From positions 186,001-250,000 of the forward strand of contig JAPZLL010000045.1 of NCBI GenBank assembly GCA_036250225.1: a DNA stretch of 64,000 bases, written 5' to 3'. The position numbers were made by a program, and so were the translations under genes. Of the stretch, positions 9,833 through 23,215 are shown piece by piece. Origin of the DNA: Cercophora sp. LCS_1 (Eukaryota > Ascomycota > Sordariomycetes > Sordariales > Lasiosphaeriaceae). Every line of letters begins with the position of its first letter. The stretch's first letter is position 1. Under the pieces are notes generated by a model. The model made no database searches. It saw nothing but the letters and a program-made list of their open reading frames with translations, and was not told where the DNA came from.

Positions 9833-12203
9833 ATGTCTTCCTACGGCGGTGGTGGTTACGGCTCTCGCGGCGGCGGTGGTGGTTATCAGAACGGCGATCG
9901 CAATGGCGGTCACTCAAATGGTTATTCTAATGGGTATGTTTGATGCATCGCGACACGCTTCGGTTTCTATCCTGCATTGGCCAAGCGCTAACATCTCTAT
10001 CTCACAGTGGCTCCAACGGTTATGGCGGCAGCGGTGGTGGTTACGGCAATGGCGGCGGCGGCGGCTACGGAGGAGGTGGTTATGGTGGCGGCGGCGGCGG
10101 CGGTGGTGACCGTATGTCCAATCTCGGTGCCGGCCTGCAGAAGCAGAACTGGGATTTGAGCGCCCTCCCCAAGTTCGAGAAACATTTCTACCAGGAGCAC
10201 CATACGGTCAGCGCTCGCTCAGCGGCCGAGGTCGAGAAGTTCCGTCGCGACCACGCCATCACAATCGCCGGCAGCGATGTCCCCAAGCCAGTCGAGACCT
10301 TCGACGAGGCCGGCTTCCCTCGTTATGTCATGGACGAGGTCAAGGCTCAGGGCTTCCCCGCCCCTACTGCCATTCAGTCACAGGGTTGGCCCATGGCTCT
10401 CTCTGGTCGCGATGTCGTCGGTATTGCCGAGACAGGCTCCGGAAAGACGCTCACCTACTGTCTCCCGGCCATTGTGCACATCAACGCACAGCCTCTCCTC
10501 GCGCCTGGCGACGGCCCCATCGTCTTGGTCCTCGCCCCGACTCGTGAGTTGGCGGTTCAGATTCAGCAGGAAATCACCAAGTTCGGCAAGTCTTCTCGCA
10601 TCCGCAACACCTGTGTCTACGGCGGTGTGCCCAAGGGCCCTCAAGTCCGCGATCTGTCGCGCGGCGTTGAGGTTTGCATCGCAACCCCCGGTCGCCTGAT
10701 CGACATGCTCGAGAGTGGCAGGACTAACCTCAGACGCGTCACTTACTTGGTGCTCGATGAGGCCGACCGCATGTTGGACATGGGCTTCGAGCCCCAAATT
10801 CGTAAGATCATCGGCCAGATTCGCCCTGACCGTCAAACTCTCATGTGGTCCGCCACTTGGCCCAAGGAGGTGCGCGCTCTGGCCTCCGACTTCCTTACCG
10901 ACTTCATCCAAGTCAACATTGGTTCTATGGACCTGGCTGCCAATCATCGCATCACCCAGATTGTCGAGGTTGTCAACGAGTCAGAGAAGCGCGACCGCAT
11001 GATCAAGCATCTGGAGAAGGTCATGGAGGGCAAGGACAACCCGAACAAGATTCTCATCTTCACCGGCACCAAGCGCGTGGCCGACGACATCACCCGCTTC
11101 TTGCGTCAGGACGGCTGGCCCGCACTTTGTAGGTTCCCTTTGAGCACACATCACAGGACTTGTGGCTAACACGTGACAGCTATTCACGGCGACAAGCAGC
11201 AGAACGAGCGCGACTGGGTCCTCGACCAATTCAAGACCGGCAAGAGCCCTATCATGGTTGCTACGGACGTCGCGTCGCGTGGTATCGGTATGTATCCCCC
11301 CCTCACCCTCCCCTCCCAGCAACTTTCCAGCATTCGTGTGTGCTGTACTTTACTCTTATGTCTAGGGGCTCTCTTGTTTGCGCGAACTTGCCTGACATGT
11401 TGTCTGCATGGTCTTTCTGTGTGGGATCTTGGGTTCGTGACGTAGCAGTATCTTCAGCCGATGGATGCTACGCCCATGATATTCCTCTTGTACCGCCCGT
11501 CTTCATACCAGGGTACAAGTGCGGAGTAGGCAGTTCTTGACCTGGATCAAGTTGTCTCCAAGATTCCCTCGTCCCAAGGACCGGGAGCATGGATCACCCA
11601 CCGGCATATTTTTCGCAACGGATAGCCCGCCTGCCAAGGAGAAAAGTACTACTACCATGAGGATCACCGAGTATATTTAGCAAACCGTGTCATCCGTCAC
11701 CTGCTCATGCTGGATCGTTGCTATCCGCCTTCTGACAATGCTAACCCTTTCATTCAAGATGTTCGCAACATTACTCATGTGCTCAACTATGACTATCCCA
11801 ATAACTCGGAGGACTACATCCACCGTATCGGAAGAACTGGCCGTGCCGGCGCGAACGGCACTGCCATCACGTTCTTCACTACTGATAGTATGCGCCCCGC
11901 TCTTCACCGATACACATCTTGCTAACACATGTCGCAGATGCCAAGCAGGCCAGGGATCTTGTCGGCGTTCTCCAGGAGGCCAAGCAAGTCATTGATCCCC
12001 GTCTGGCCGAGATGGCTCGCTATGGCGGTGGCGGTGGTCACAGCCGCTACGGTGGTGGTTGGCGCGGTGGCCGCGGCGGCGGTCGTGGTGGTAGGCGCTT
12101 TTGAATGGACGCGAGTTGATGGACTCACGACTGACTGTTGGTATCAGGTCGAGGCGGCGTCAGCGGTGGTAACTCTCTTCCCCTCGGTAACCGACGGTGG
12201 TAA
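9833..12203 (+). CDS. DBP2: DEAD-box ATP-dependent RNA helicase DBP2 (p68/DDX5 family)
   Basis: RNA helicase acting in ribosome biogenesis, mRNP assembly and nonsense-mediated decay in the nucleus. Six exons, 9833-9933, 10008-11128, 11180-11287, 11759-11887, 11938-12090 and 12148-12203, give 555 residues, close to the family's usual 550. The Gly-rich N terminus (residues 1-75) is followed by the Q motif around PTAIQSQGWP, Walker A AETGSGKT (174-181), DEAD (284-287), SAT (315-317) and HRIGRTGR (465-472). An RGG-rich tail ends in GNRRW. The intron after the ASRGI codons, 11288-11758, is 471 nt against about 50-75 nt for the others. It sits where the yeast DBP2, S. pombe and human p68 genes are known to carry a conserved intron. 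If the last intron is retained, translation stops at 12104 after an RRF ending. Confidence 0.93.
11288..11758 (+). promoter_or_regulatory. Long conserved-position intron of DBP2, candidate autoregulatory element
   Basis: This GTATGT...CTAAC...AAG intron of 471 nt interrupts the helicase C-terminal domain just after DVASRGIG. In S. cerevisiae the intron at this position mediates negative feedback of the helicase on its own mRNA. The same role here is inference from position and length. I did not identify a specific RNA structure by eye. Confidence 0.55.
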
Positions 12204-13993
12204 AGCAGATGTGACGTTGTCGTCTCTCGGGCGACCCCCTCGCTCAGTGTGTCATGCGGCACTGCTCAATACCCACATGGGTGGTGGTTTTGCGACCCCG
12301 GACTTTGGCGTTTTGGTAGAAGGGTGGGTTTAGAGGTTGGTTCATCAACTTGACCGCATCCCATTGCGATGCTGCATCACGTTTATGCCACCCAAAACAG
12401 TGGCTGCTACCTTGTGACCCACTCGACCCGGTCGAGTTGAGATATGATACCTTACAGTCTTTGCCTATTTGCTATGGCCGAGGATGTCGGCGCGATATCA
12501 AGTAAGAAGGCATGAGTAGCTTGCCGAGTTATTCCGGTCTTTTCTCACTGCACCCCCCCGTCCCGTGCCTAAAGTGTGGTTCTCTTGTAACATAGGAATA
12601 GGAGTCTGTCAGCCCAGGTAGTCTTGGGCTGAAGCGCAGCAGCTTAGAATTTTCCGTTTTGTCATCATGCATGGAGTTGGGATTTTGTAATTATTCAGAA
12701 GGCCGAAAAGCAAGAGCATCAATCAACACATCTGATACATTCTGATTGAGGGGCCTCCAGCACCCCCCACGAGGTCACACATGTTTCTCGAAGCCATGGA
12801 CACCGTAATACTCGAGCCGGACTTGATGCTGGCTATGGCTGACAACGTGGATTGGCGCACATATTTTCCCCTACATGTGGCCAGTAATCCGAGTTGCGCC
12901 CAGAAGCATCATGACACGCAGGAACTGGGAACCTCTGAAGTCCCAAGATGTGAGCTGGCATTCGACTGCAGCAAGCATTGCGTATCCAGTGAGTAAACAG
13001 CGGCTTGGCCGACGTCTTGTCGCGCCCGAGCACATGGTGAACCAACTCACGCAACTTATCTCGCGCTTTGTTATTCTCAGTTGCAGCTATTCTCGGTAGC
13101 ATACCTCCCGCTCATACATAGTTGCGGCTGCGCCAAAATGAAGTGCCAAATCATTGGACCAGGAATACCTCTGAGGTCTATGCTCTAACAGAGCCCACGA
13201 AACTCAGTCGTGCTATGGTTCCTGCTGAGACAGGGTAGAAGTGATGAGAAAGCTGACCATCATTGCCTCGCTCGGCCTCGAGACATAGAACTTAACACGG
13301 CTAGTACTAACAGATGTGAATGCCCAATGTCGATTTGTTAGATGGGCGCCCTCCATGACCGACAAGAAGGGAGGAGGTCTCCCACTTCACCTCCATCGTT
13401 GAGAGTCATGAACGTTGATCCACAACTTAGACGAACCTACCTGACGCCCTGCCCCTTCTCGCGAATCTCAAGGGCAAGACATCGGTCAGCAAAACTCAGC
13501 ACCACAAAGACACCTCGTCGCCCTACCGAGTAGACATCAGGTTCAGCCACACAGCCTAACATATTGAACTCTTCACCAGGGTTTCCTCCGTGCCGAAACC
13601 ATCAAGGCAGCTCGCAGCCGAGAAGTTGACGCCCATCCCGGCACTCGCCATCAACGTCACTACTCCAAGTCTACGTCTCTCACAAAAACAGAGCCGTCAA
13701 AACCTAGAACCACGGCCCCTTTATCGACCGTGGCTGGCGCTACACCTCCCGACAGCAACAGGACCTCAAAGTTTCCCACGTGTCCACCCGCAACAAGTCT
13801 CACCGCTGTGCCGTCAACGATCCTCACAGCAAGCCACAGACTGGACGCTCAAACCTACAAAGTATCCCCATCCTTTGTACCGCACGCAACGGACACTGTG
13901 TACCGGTCTACTTGATCTATCTGCAATCCCATCCATCCAGTGTCCAAGTTGCGCCCCAAAGCCACCGCCCCCAATATCAACAAACTCACAGGC

Positions 13994-14045
13994 ACGCACA
14001 CACACACACATACACACGCACACGCAGAGGGAGAGAGAGAGAGAC
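13994..14045. repeat. Compound (CA)n-(GA)n microsatellite
   Basis: An interrupted CA dinucleotide tract, broken by a few T and G bases, passes directly into a GA tract ending in GAGAGAGAGAGAC. No gene overlaps it. Confidence 0.85.
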
Positions 14046-14305
14046 AAACTACCGAAACGCCATGCAAACATAACACCACCGCTACCACCGTCAAGCCTTT
14101 AGCACATTTATTGCACCCCATGTAACCCACCTCACACTCACAGCACACAGATACATGTACCAAAAAACCAACAAGCTCATCTCACCAACCGATCACCACC
14201 ACAAGCCTAACCAAGTCCATCATCTTACTCTGACCTAGCCCAACCTGACCAAGTATCTACCGATGCGCATGCCCTCAACGGACAATTAACCCCCGGCCCC
14301 ATCGG

Positions 14306-14327
14306 AAGCAAGCAAGCAAGCAAGCAA
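14306..14327. repeat. (AAGC)n tetranucleotide microsatellite
   Basis: About five and a half perfect copies of AAGC in non-coding DNA. Confidence 0.85.
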
Positions 14328-16365
14328 CTACCTTGCCAAGCTAACCAACAACCAACGGCATCTGGTCGGTCGACCCCCAAGCTCTCTTAAAAGTCCAAAC
14401 CACTGCAAGCCTCGCGGGTCCCTAATCCACTTGGACAACAAACACCTGCATTATGCCCTGCACATTCAGGCAGGCACCAATCCAAGCAGGCATCAGGGTA
14501 AACCACCAACAAGGGAGGAAAAAATTGGCCGGTCACATTACACACATACCGATTTCCCCCGTTTGCCCATGTGCGTACAATGTATAATTCGTTTTTCGTT
14601 CTGGCGCAAGAACGGCAATTCTACATGATAGCCTAACGTCATCATTGCACTTGGTAACTACAGTGCAGCCTAGCATCTCGCCTCGGAATTCAGCCCCTAG
14701 GCGTGAGTTCTTTGAGCGTGCGGCGCATTTCTCGGCATCTCGTGCTGGTTGTATGGTACCGTAACGGGGGAAAGTGCAAGAAACATCAACACATTGATGC
14801 CAGATCACGTCTGCAGAGGGACCGGGCCACGAGATTGGGTTCCACCTGGAAGCAGAGTGAGAGAAGGAGAGCCCAATCCTCCAGCCCCACAGATCCGAGG
14901 CTGCCCGAAATTTGAAGCCACACCGTTCGGAACGATTGTTTCCCTGTAGCCAAAAGTCTAGGCAGGACTGGACGAGACCAGAACTGGGTTCATCAACGGA
15001 TCCTGAGTCTCGACCAACAGCACACAGGCGCGCCGACGCCGACAAATCTGGGCAAACAAACGCGTTCCCAAAACAGCCAGAAAGCTCCGCCGATGGCGGG
15101 AGGCGAGGGAAAGGGGAGAGCAAGGAGGGTGGGTTCGGGCGGTTGGTCGGTTGGATTAGGTCCATTATCGCGCCGACAAATGCGGCAACGCACGACCAAA
15201 GGGGAATCGTGAGCTGGGGTGCATCGAGAAAGCTCAGATTCGCCGAACATCGAGAGAGGGGGGAACCGCGAACGTGCCCGTCGAGCGGTCCCTCAGCCCA
15301 CACACACGCACACACCGCGCTAGTGTGTGTCTAGAGTAGCTCGTCCACACAGCGCTGTCTGCCCGTCCTAGCCTGACCACTCCCGCTGCCCGGGTCGTTC
15401 GCTAATGCCCCCCAAGCTGTCAATCATCCGCCGTCTTTCTTGGGTCGAATCGCTCCATGCTGCATCTGTGGAAGCAGAGCACTGTCGGGCACAGTCAAAA
15501 GACGTGAAACGTCCACCACGCCGGCCGTGCCTGCCGTCACAGCTACGGCTCCGCGCTCGTCCGGCAGAGAGGGAGAGGCAGAGGAAGAGGAGGGGGCATG
15601 AACAGTCCAAGGGCCCCGCTGGTGAACCACGGGGCGCAAGAGAGGAGACGAGAGGAGGAGCACACAGAGGGGATCCACCGCCGTGTCCTCACCCAAAGTG
15701 GACCACCCGGCCAGGCCCGCAGCCAAGCGCAAACAGCTGAGACCTGACAGTGCAGTTGCTATGATTAGGAGGCTCCATCCAGTCCATTGTGTCTCCCACC
15801 AAGAGTGGAGAGTCGCAATTCTGTCATGCAGACCCCCGGGATGACCAGTTGGGACGTGGATGTCGACCATGACCCCACAAAGGAGGCCATCGCCAGTTGT
15901 GTGACTGGACTGGTTGTGCCCCTCACCGGATTGCGCCATTGCCAATGATGCCGTCGGCCGGGGAAGTGACAAGCAGCGTTGGTCCCTGGGCCGGCCATGC
16001 CATCTCCTCGCTCGTCACGCCGACAGCATCCACACCGTGGGAAGCCAACACGGGGGGTGCGGCGCCGGGATGGACCCTTGGGTCTTGCACGCACTGTCTC
16101 TGGTGATCGACGTCCCAGCTCAGATTTGGTGGCTGAAGGCTAATGCGTGGGTGCCAGATGCTCCAGAAGTCCTGGGGGCTGACCGTCCTGCGGTTGCAAC
16201 ACGCTAGCGAGAAATGCACATCTTCTCTCTAACATTCGCCGGGTGCTGTCATTTCCCGATGAACGTGAGAGAGCATGATCCATTGTGACTCGCTACCCAG
16301 CGTCGTGTCTACCATAGGCACGAAACGAATAGGAGATGCGGAAGCCTGTCTCATGGGATCGGTTA

Positions 16366-16388
16366 GTGTGTGTGTGTGTGTGTGTGTG
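16366..16388. repeat. (GT)n microsatellite
   Basis: About eleven uninterrupted GT repeats followed by a short GGT run, in non-coding DNA. Confidence 0.85.
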
Positions 16389-19300
16389 GTGGTGGTGCCG
16401 GACCCGACGCAGTGACTCGCGGAAGCCGTCATGGAAAGGGGCTAGAGCTCGCCCCGACTTTCTTTTTGTGTGCCGATGCACACGTGAAGAATCGACATGT
16501 CGTTCGCCTCTAGCCAGCTCTTCCCTGTCTGGCATCAGCGGCAGGACGAGAGCGGGACAAAGGGAGTGGCTGGAGGCAAAAAGAAAGCCATGCCCGAATC
16601 ACCTTCTTTCCAACGTCAACATTGAGCTCCCGTGTGCCCCTCGGGACGCGTGTGTTGGCCCGGCCGGAAGGAGGTTGAGTGATCAGAACCAAAAGACCCA
16701 ATGACGATAACGTCACATCCTCGTGCCGCGGTGGCGGGTGCCATCCGCTCAGCGCACGGCTGCTCAATGGCGGTGAGGCAGACGAAGCCAGGTCCCGACG
16801 AGTCTACCCAATCCTCAGAGGCCGGACACACATGACGTCCACACTGTGTCTCGCTGCCCCGGTGTGAGGGACAAATGTGTTCTGGCTTGTCGGAGGAGCG
16901 CAGAGCCTCAGCAAGGGGTCTTGCTCGACGTAGGCATGTACGTCTAGCTAGTGTCGATAAACCGGCAGGACTTGGAGTTCCAGGGCCAAGTGCCATACGA
17001 ATGCCGAGCCTTTTGCTCGGTGGCGCTGACCTCTGAACTTCCTTCGGCTCTAAAGCCGAAAGCTGGCCGGGCCCAAAGTCTACTTTGCGCAAACAATCAG
17101 TGTCGACATACGCATATCTTGTCCCCTATTGGCTGGCCGATGCTCCCGCTCCGATGGTGCACGCTGTGCAGGGAACATTCGAAAAGAATTTCGGGCCTCG
17201 TGCATGCGAGAGCCACCACCACGACACCACTTGCCTCCTCACCCAGCTCTCTTGTGCGGCCCAATGACTTTGTCCTGTTAGTGGGTGGTGCGAGGTGCAA
17301 TAATACTGCACCGTCACCAACCAGCCGCCTGGCCGCCCATAGCATCGTCATCCCATCTCGCCGAACCAGGAAATGGGGATGCGCTATGTTGTTCCGCTCA
17401 CTTGCAGGTTGCCATCTGGTAATTGCCCGATGGCTGGCACCGCAAGTATAGCAACGGGCCCCTGGAGACCCTTGGGTCCTCACGCGGGGTCCTTCGCGAT
17501 GGTGGTGCGGTCCAGTGGTTCGCCAGTTGCGGAGACTCGGGAGTGGACATGTGGGTGGCCAGGTCGCTAGCCAACTAGCGTAGCGCGCCATGTCGCGTGT
17601 CGATCGTTGCTGCCAGATGGTACTTGGGGCGATAGTAGCACTGCAAGTAGCGTCTTGTAGCGTCGTCGCCCCCAAGCTTCTTGGGTTTGCGCGAAAAGGG
17701 AATGGCGAAGCGATCTTGGGAGCTCCCGTCCCACCGTCCAACTTGCCAGCTCGCCGCCCCTCTTCCTCGCTGCTCACAACCATCCTCCCACACCTCGCCC
17801 ACCACCCGCTGTCCGCTTGGGCCTTTTTTGGGTCGACACCCGCCCACATCCCTTTCGCGATTCGGGTCCCGAAAGTGGACATAAGAAACAGGGATCCCGT
17901 CTTTGTGTGATGCAGCAGCGACTGGGAATTGACGGGCAGCAGCCGACCTTGCCGTCCAGCTGGAAAACCATTAGCGCCCAGCTGCATCATTACGGCAGCA
18001 CACCGCACCACACCCGTCAATACCACCGTTACGAATACGGCGTAATATTGGTTTTGGTCGCCCTTCACACACAGTTATGCGCTGCGACGTGCCACGCCGA
18101 CGACATGCAAGTCGACTTGCGAAGCATCTCCGCCGCGCGACAACACGGCGAGCTGTTGTCGTTGTCTTGTTGCCGAGCGACTCATGGTGCTGCCGTCACG
18201 TGTAGTGCTGCCGATGCATACCGTCATTGCTCACCACTCGATTTGCCCTGGCGTTGCCCCTGGGGGCACAAAGCAGCTTTCCAGGGGCTGGCGAGCTGAT
18301 TCACCCACCCTATCTTGCCAATAACGGCCCCCAACTTTGGAGGCGGCTCTAGAAACCTTCTCTGGGCCTTCCGTTCCCAGTCCGATGAATCTCCGCCAAC
18401 CGCTCGCGCCTTTGCTTCTTGGGGCGATAAAGCTGCTGCCGTGGCGTCGGTCTGGTCACCATCCCGCCCTTTTCCTGCGTTCTCTGTTTGCCTTCTCGCC
18501 CCCCTGAGATTATGCCCCAAAACGCCCCTCTGCATATTAAAGCTGACAGCGCACCGATGTAATAGTAAAACATGGCTGCTGGAGGTCCTGAGCTCTAGGC
18601 CTCGGCTTGCCTTTTCGAGGGCGCCCGGGACCCATGCCTGCCAGAGTCCACTCTGCAGACGGTGGCGGGGGTGACAGAAGAGCTTGTCGCTCCACCTGAG
18701 CAAAATGTCGCGGTGCTTTGGCCGCCGTGAGGGAGACGCACAGCGCAGCGGGGACTCAGCTCAGCTTGTATCGTTGTCGCTTCCAAATTGCCCACCCCCT
18801 TTTTCTCTTTCTCTCTCGACCGTCTTGTGTGTGCTTGACACTGTAAATCAGAATGATGTCGGGCATGCAAACTTTCGGCTATCCCCGGCCAATTGCGGGC
18901 CTGCTTCCCCACGGTTCCGTCATGTGGTCGAAAGGAAGCCGGTTACCGCGGGGCCTCTGGGTTTTGGCGACCAAAGTTGACCGAGGAGGTTTGCCGTGTC
19001 TCCGGCTTATCGCCCTATCATCGGTTCCCGCGATGCTGCAGCCACATGGGAGATTGCCCCCGGTGTCTGCCCCCCCAGCGTGTTCCTCGAGTTTCCTGAA
19101 TGAAATGAGCCCCGAGAGCCGACTGGCGAGGTGGCAGCCACAACAGGCGAGGGCACATCGCGACGCGCTTGCTGTAAAGGGTTGTCAAGTCCAGAAGGGG
19201 TAGTGTCCTTTGCACAGATGGGGTTAACCGCGGAAAAGGGGAACGTGCGAGCGAGGGTCGTTTCCACTGTCCGGGGGAGCCTGTCTCTCTCTCTCGGCTA

Positions 19301-22300
19301 GCCCGCGAGGGCTTTTGGTCGACTGCTTGTCTGCCACCAAGATGCCCCTTGCGGGGGGTTTGCCGTGATGTGTGACGGGGATCCTCAATGTGCCGTGACC
19401 GCATCACCGACAGCGCAAAGCAAGGGTAGGCAGGCGTGCTGCGGAGGATTCCCTGAACAGAGAACGACAGCGTTGCCGAGGCGCCAAGGCGCCCCATTAG
19501 TCAGGAACGGCGAGGAGGACATGGGCGCATCTGGTCATGAACCTCTGCCAAGATGTTGACAGTCCGCATCGCCAGCTGTTGCCCACAGGCGCCTCCAGCT
19601 GCATTTCGCCAATCACGTCGGTAGCTGGGTGGAGGCTTTCCTCCGGACGCATCGTGATTCCCGTGGTCATCGGCGACGTCGCCGGCCTCACAGCCACCAA
19701 CAGCTGTCCGGACTGCACCGGAGAGGGGCGCCTCTGAGATTGGACGGCGTCTTTGTGGAGACGGAGCTGGATTCGAGACTCAGATTTGGGCGATTTGAGA
19801 TGCGTGCCCATGCGAGACACGGCAGCGATCGAGCGGCTCGAGCAGGCGAAGGCCGAATTGGCGCTTCTGGACCCCACAGCACAGCTGGCTCTGTTGTCGG
19901 CCGTCAAAGAAAAAAGGAAGCATTGAGGCAATATTTGTTGATGGGGTCCCGACCCGCCTGCCCCCAGGCAAAATGGAAGGGTTGCACAAACGAACGAGGA
20001 CGAAGAATCGCACACCCCCGAGATCCCACGTGAATGCCCATCGCGACTTCCAGCACGTGGCTGTCGAAGCTGGTGCAACATCCGAGCGGGTGACGGGGAC
20101 CGTTTCCCAGAGACCATGTCGCCTTCCGTTACACAGCGCCGTGACCTTGTCAACCAAGGTAGGTGCGGCGTTTGGCGTTTGGCGTTGGCGCATGCCGTTC
20201 GTTCTTCCCAACTGTCGCCGTCGCAGCTGCGCAAGTGAAATGGCCCAACCGTCGAGGGATCGATAGCCTCAGCCTGTTCCATGTCGTCCGCAACGATGCC
20301 AAAGGTCAGGGCAGGTCGCGATAAACTTGGCACATTAGATGGCCTCGTTTCCCGAGGATGGAGGCTCCCGTCCCACCGGCTTCCTAGGCTCGCGGGGTTT
20401 TTTTTTTTGGACACTGTGCCCCCTCGCGGCATAGGTGAGACGCGATTTTAGTGTATCCAGGGACTCGGGTCCCCAAAGATCTGTCAACGCTGCCAGCCTC
20501 TAACAGATCTCCTAACTCAAGATTCATTAGCGGCATCTCGAGGTTTAGCCGCCAAATCGTCGAGAGGCTGACCGGGGCCACAGGATTGAGCGAGCCTTCT
20601 GCATCCCGATCCGGTCTGACTACTTGAACCAAGGAACGGCGGTTGCTCCGAAGCTCCTCTCTCTCTGCGTCTTGGTTGGTGGTTGTTTTGGCGGGGGTTG
20701 CGCGCTGGAGTTACCTAAGACTTTTGAGTTGTTGGTGACAGGCCTCGGCGATGCGCCTCCGCCGACCAACTCGACAGGTGCAATCCCGGCCCTTCCGTCG
20801 ACATATTTGATGCTATTGGGTTGTGCTGGTCGCAATCGGGATGAGGTGGGGTGTCGGAGGACTTTCTGACCTGGGACCGCTGGTCAGGGTGGTCCCACCC
20901 CAGGACGGCGTCGAGCAGGATCCCTTCTGGCTGCTGATCATCGCCACTCGCTTTGCTCGATGGTGCCGTTCTTCCCTGGGCCAAACGCCTTCCCGTCTGG
21001 TGCTGCCCAAGCTCTCGACGGCGTCGAAGCCATTTTGCAGTCTAAAATCGCGCCGCCCGTCCATCGCCGGAACTAGTTCAAAACCCCAGATTTTCGAAAT
21101 ATCAGGATTCAAGATCAGGCGCCAATCATCACTGGTTAGCTCCATCTCATCATCGAGGCCAAAAACCTTATTTCAACCGGACTGCATATCACCAAACCGC
21201 GCAACACTTGTTGAAGACGACGTCGGGTGACGGTGGGGGAGACGACTGGTAGAATACTTGATCGCCTCACCGTTTGTTCTTTATCGGTGCATCTGTCTTC
21301 GTTTCACAAAAACCCACGTGCCGTATGACGGCGGTGATTACGCTGGATGCGGTGGCGACCACGCTCATATTTTATTCTCTCCTTTCGACGGCCTCCAGCC
21401 CTCAGGGCCACACCCTCAGGGAGGCGACAGACGCCGCATTCCATCGTTAGCTCGAGCCTCGGAGCATCATTCGTTCTTTGTCCAACCTCGTCTGGTCGCG
21501 CCCTACCATGGCATCATCAGGGCAGGAACATGCAACCTCGACCAAGAGTCATGGAGGGCAGCGGCATCCGAGAACGGGGCGCACAAGCGACTTCGCCCGA
21601 CGTAGGTAGGTGGGTGGATGAAGAACCCCACCACACAATCTGCTCGGCGTTGTCCTCCCTGTCGGAACTGCTTGGCACTCATGGGCCCTGCGCATCGCAG
21701 CATCTGGGTCGCGTATTGAGTGGTCCGACCGAGCCCGACTTCTCCAATGCTCCCAGCCACACGCTCCCGTCCCAGAACCCAGACATCCATCGTTCAAACG
21801 AGAACACTGCAGGCAGATCACCGCTGCTGCCCTCCAGCCACTTTTACACCGTGTGCGCGCTTGGCAGCGACACCGTGTCGCGCTTTGCCTATGAGAGGAA
21901 ATAGAGTCCGGCAGGTTTGTTGATAAGTTGTTGGCGATACACTCTCATGTTGGACCAACACAACGGCTCCTGAACTGAAGCGTGCCTTTGTTGTCTCGAC
22001 GTCCCATTGCCGTGACTCGTTGTCTCCCGGTCTTTCCCGGAGGACCATCGGCTGCGGCGCTCGTAGCTCCCGTAGCTGTGGGAGGCTCGTGGTTCAACAT
22101 TGGCCGTCGGGCATGGTCAGCTCCACTACAAACCTGCCATCATGCTGTTTTGAGGGAGGCTTGGGGATACTCTAGATGTGTGGATGTTGTTCCTCGCGAT
22201 CGCAGCATTGCGTGGATGGGACTAGATCTCTCCTTTGCCACTTCAGGCAACTTGAGTTGCTCTCCACCGCCACTTTTCCCTCCCGTCTGTTCAAACTCAA

Positions 22301-23215
22301 GCCCTGTTACAGCTCTAATCGTTACAGAGATTCATCCCAGTTCAAATGCCGGCGGCCCGATTCTCCATCTGCCACGCCCTTTTGCTACATTATCGGGAAT
22401 CTTCGTATTTAACCTCAAAGCTTGATCTTGTGGCCCTCCAGGCCCTCTTGCGCGAGTCATACATGGTGCTTGAGTACAGGATACAGATTAGATTTCAGGA
22501 CACAGCGGCACTGGGGCGTGGGGAAGCCGGCAGGGATGGTACAATGCCTTGGCAGGCAAGCAATTCAGGGCGTGCACGTCGTGGACCCAGGGTGTCCGGG
22601 GGTAGATGCAAGAACCAAGGTATGGATACTGGTAGGTAATCGGCGGGATTAAGTTGAATAAGGTAAACATGCAACCTTCATGCTGATAAGGTATTCCGTC
22701 CAAGCCAGCCGAAAGTTGTTTGGCCAATGCACCGAGGAACATGCAAGCAAAGGACAAGAGAAGACGGTCGTGAAAGAAAAGTGACAAACTGGCCCGAGGC
22801 CTCGATTCTGTCTCATCACAAGGCAGGAAGCCCCGTGGCCCTGACGCCCGGGCCACCAGCATCTTCGACTCGTCGCGTTATTTTTCACCGCGCCTTCTCC
22901 TTTTTGTCCCGTACCGTACGAACGATGCACATTACCAATTGCCCCACCCACTCGTCAGTTAGGTACCCCCGGACTCGCTTTTCAGCCTTCTCACCATTTC
23001 TTCTCCCCAGCCAGTACCAATCAGCAAACTACACAGTACGGCGGAGCACAGGTCAAGCGGGCCCACTCCACAACCAGAGCCCTGGAAAAGAGAACGAAAA
23101 AAGATACCCGACTGCCAACCTCCGTTTGCACTTGCGCAAGACAACCGAGTACGTACGGTATCTCAATATTTGACCAGCGCCGCCATCCAATACAAATCGA
23201 CCCCCGTTCCCTATG

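Larger units (their letters stand above)
12204..23215. other. About 11 kb gene-free region between DBP2 and con7
   Basis: No convincing coding gene. Open frames of up to about 320 codons occur on both strands (for example minus 17097-18068 and 19497-20432), but they overlap other open frames, are rich in Arg, Ser, Pro and Trp, and resemble no family. That is typical of chance frames in GC-rich DNA. Base composition is ordinary, not AT-rich, so there is no sign of RIP-degraded transposons. Simple repeats occur near 13995, 14306 and 16366. The first few hundred bases are DBP2 3' UTR. The rest could be con7 upstream control DNA or unannotated non-coding transcripts. Confidence 0.5.

Noticed and set aside
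13994..14045. CRISPR or satellite array
   Set aside because: It is a simple dinucleotide microsatellite with no repeat-spacer structure.
14533..15315. 260-codon open frame on the minus strand
   Set aside because: Low-complexity composition with no family resemblance; no support as a gene.
17097..18068. 323-codon open frame on the minus strand in the gene-free region
   Set aside because: It overlaps other open frames on both strands, is rich in Arg, Ser, Thr and Trp, and has no domain I recognise. Chance frames of this size occur in GC-rich DNA.
19497..20432. 311-codon open frame on the minus strand
   Set aside because: Arg/Ser/Pro-rich with no recognisable motif, overlapped by competing frames, and no sensible splice pattern extending it.
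12204..23215. RIP-degraded transposon
   Set aside because: The region is not AT-rich, shows no TpA excess by eye, and has no transposase or reverse-transcriptase remnants.
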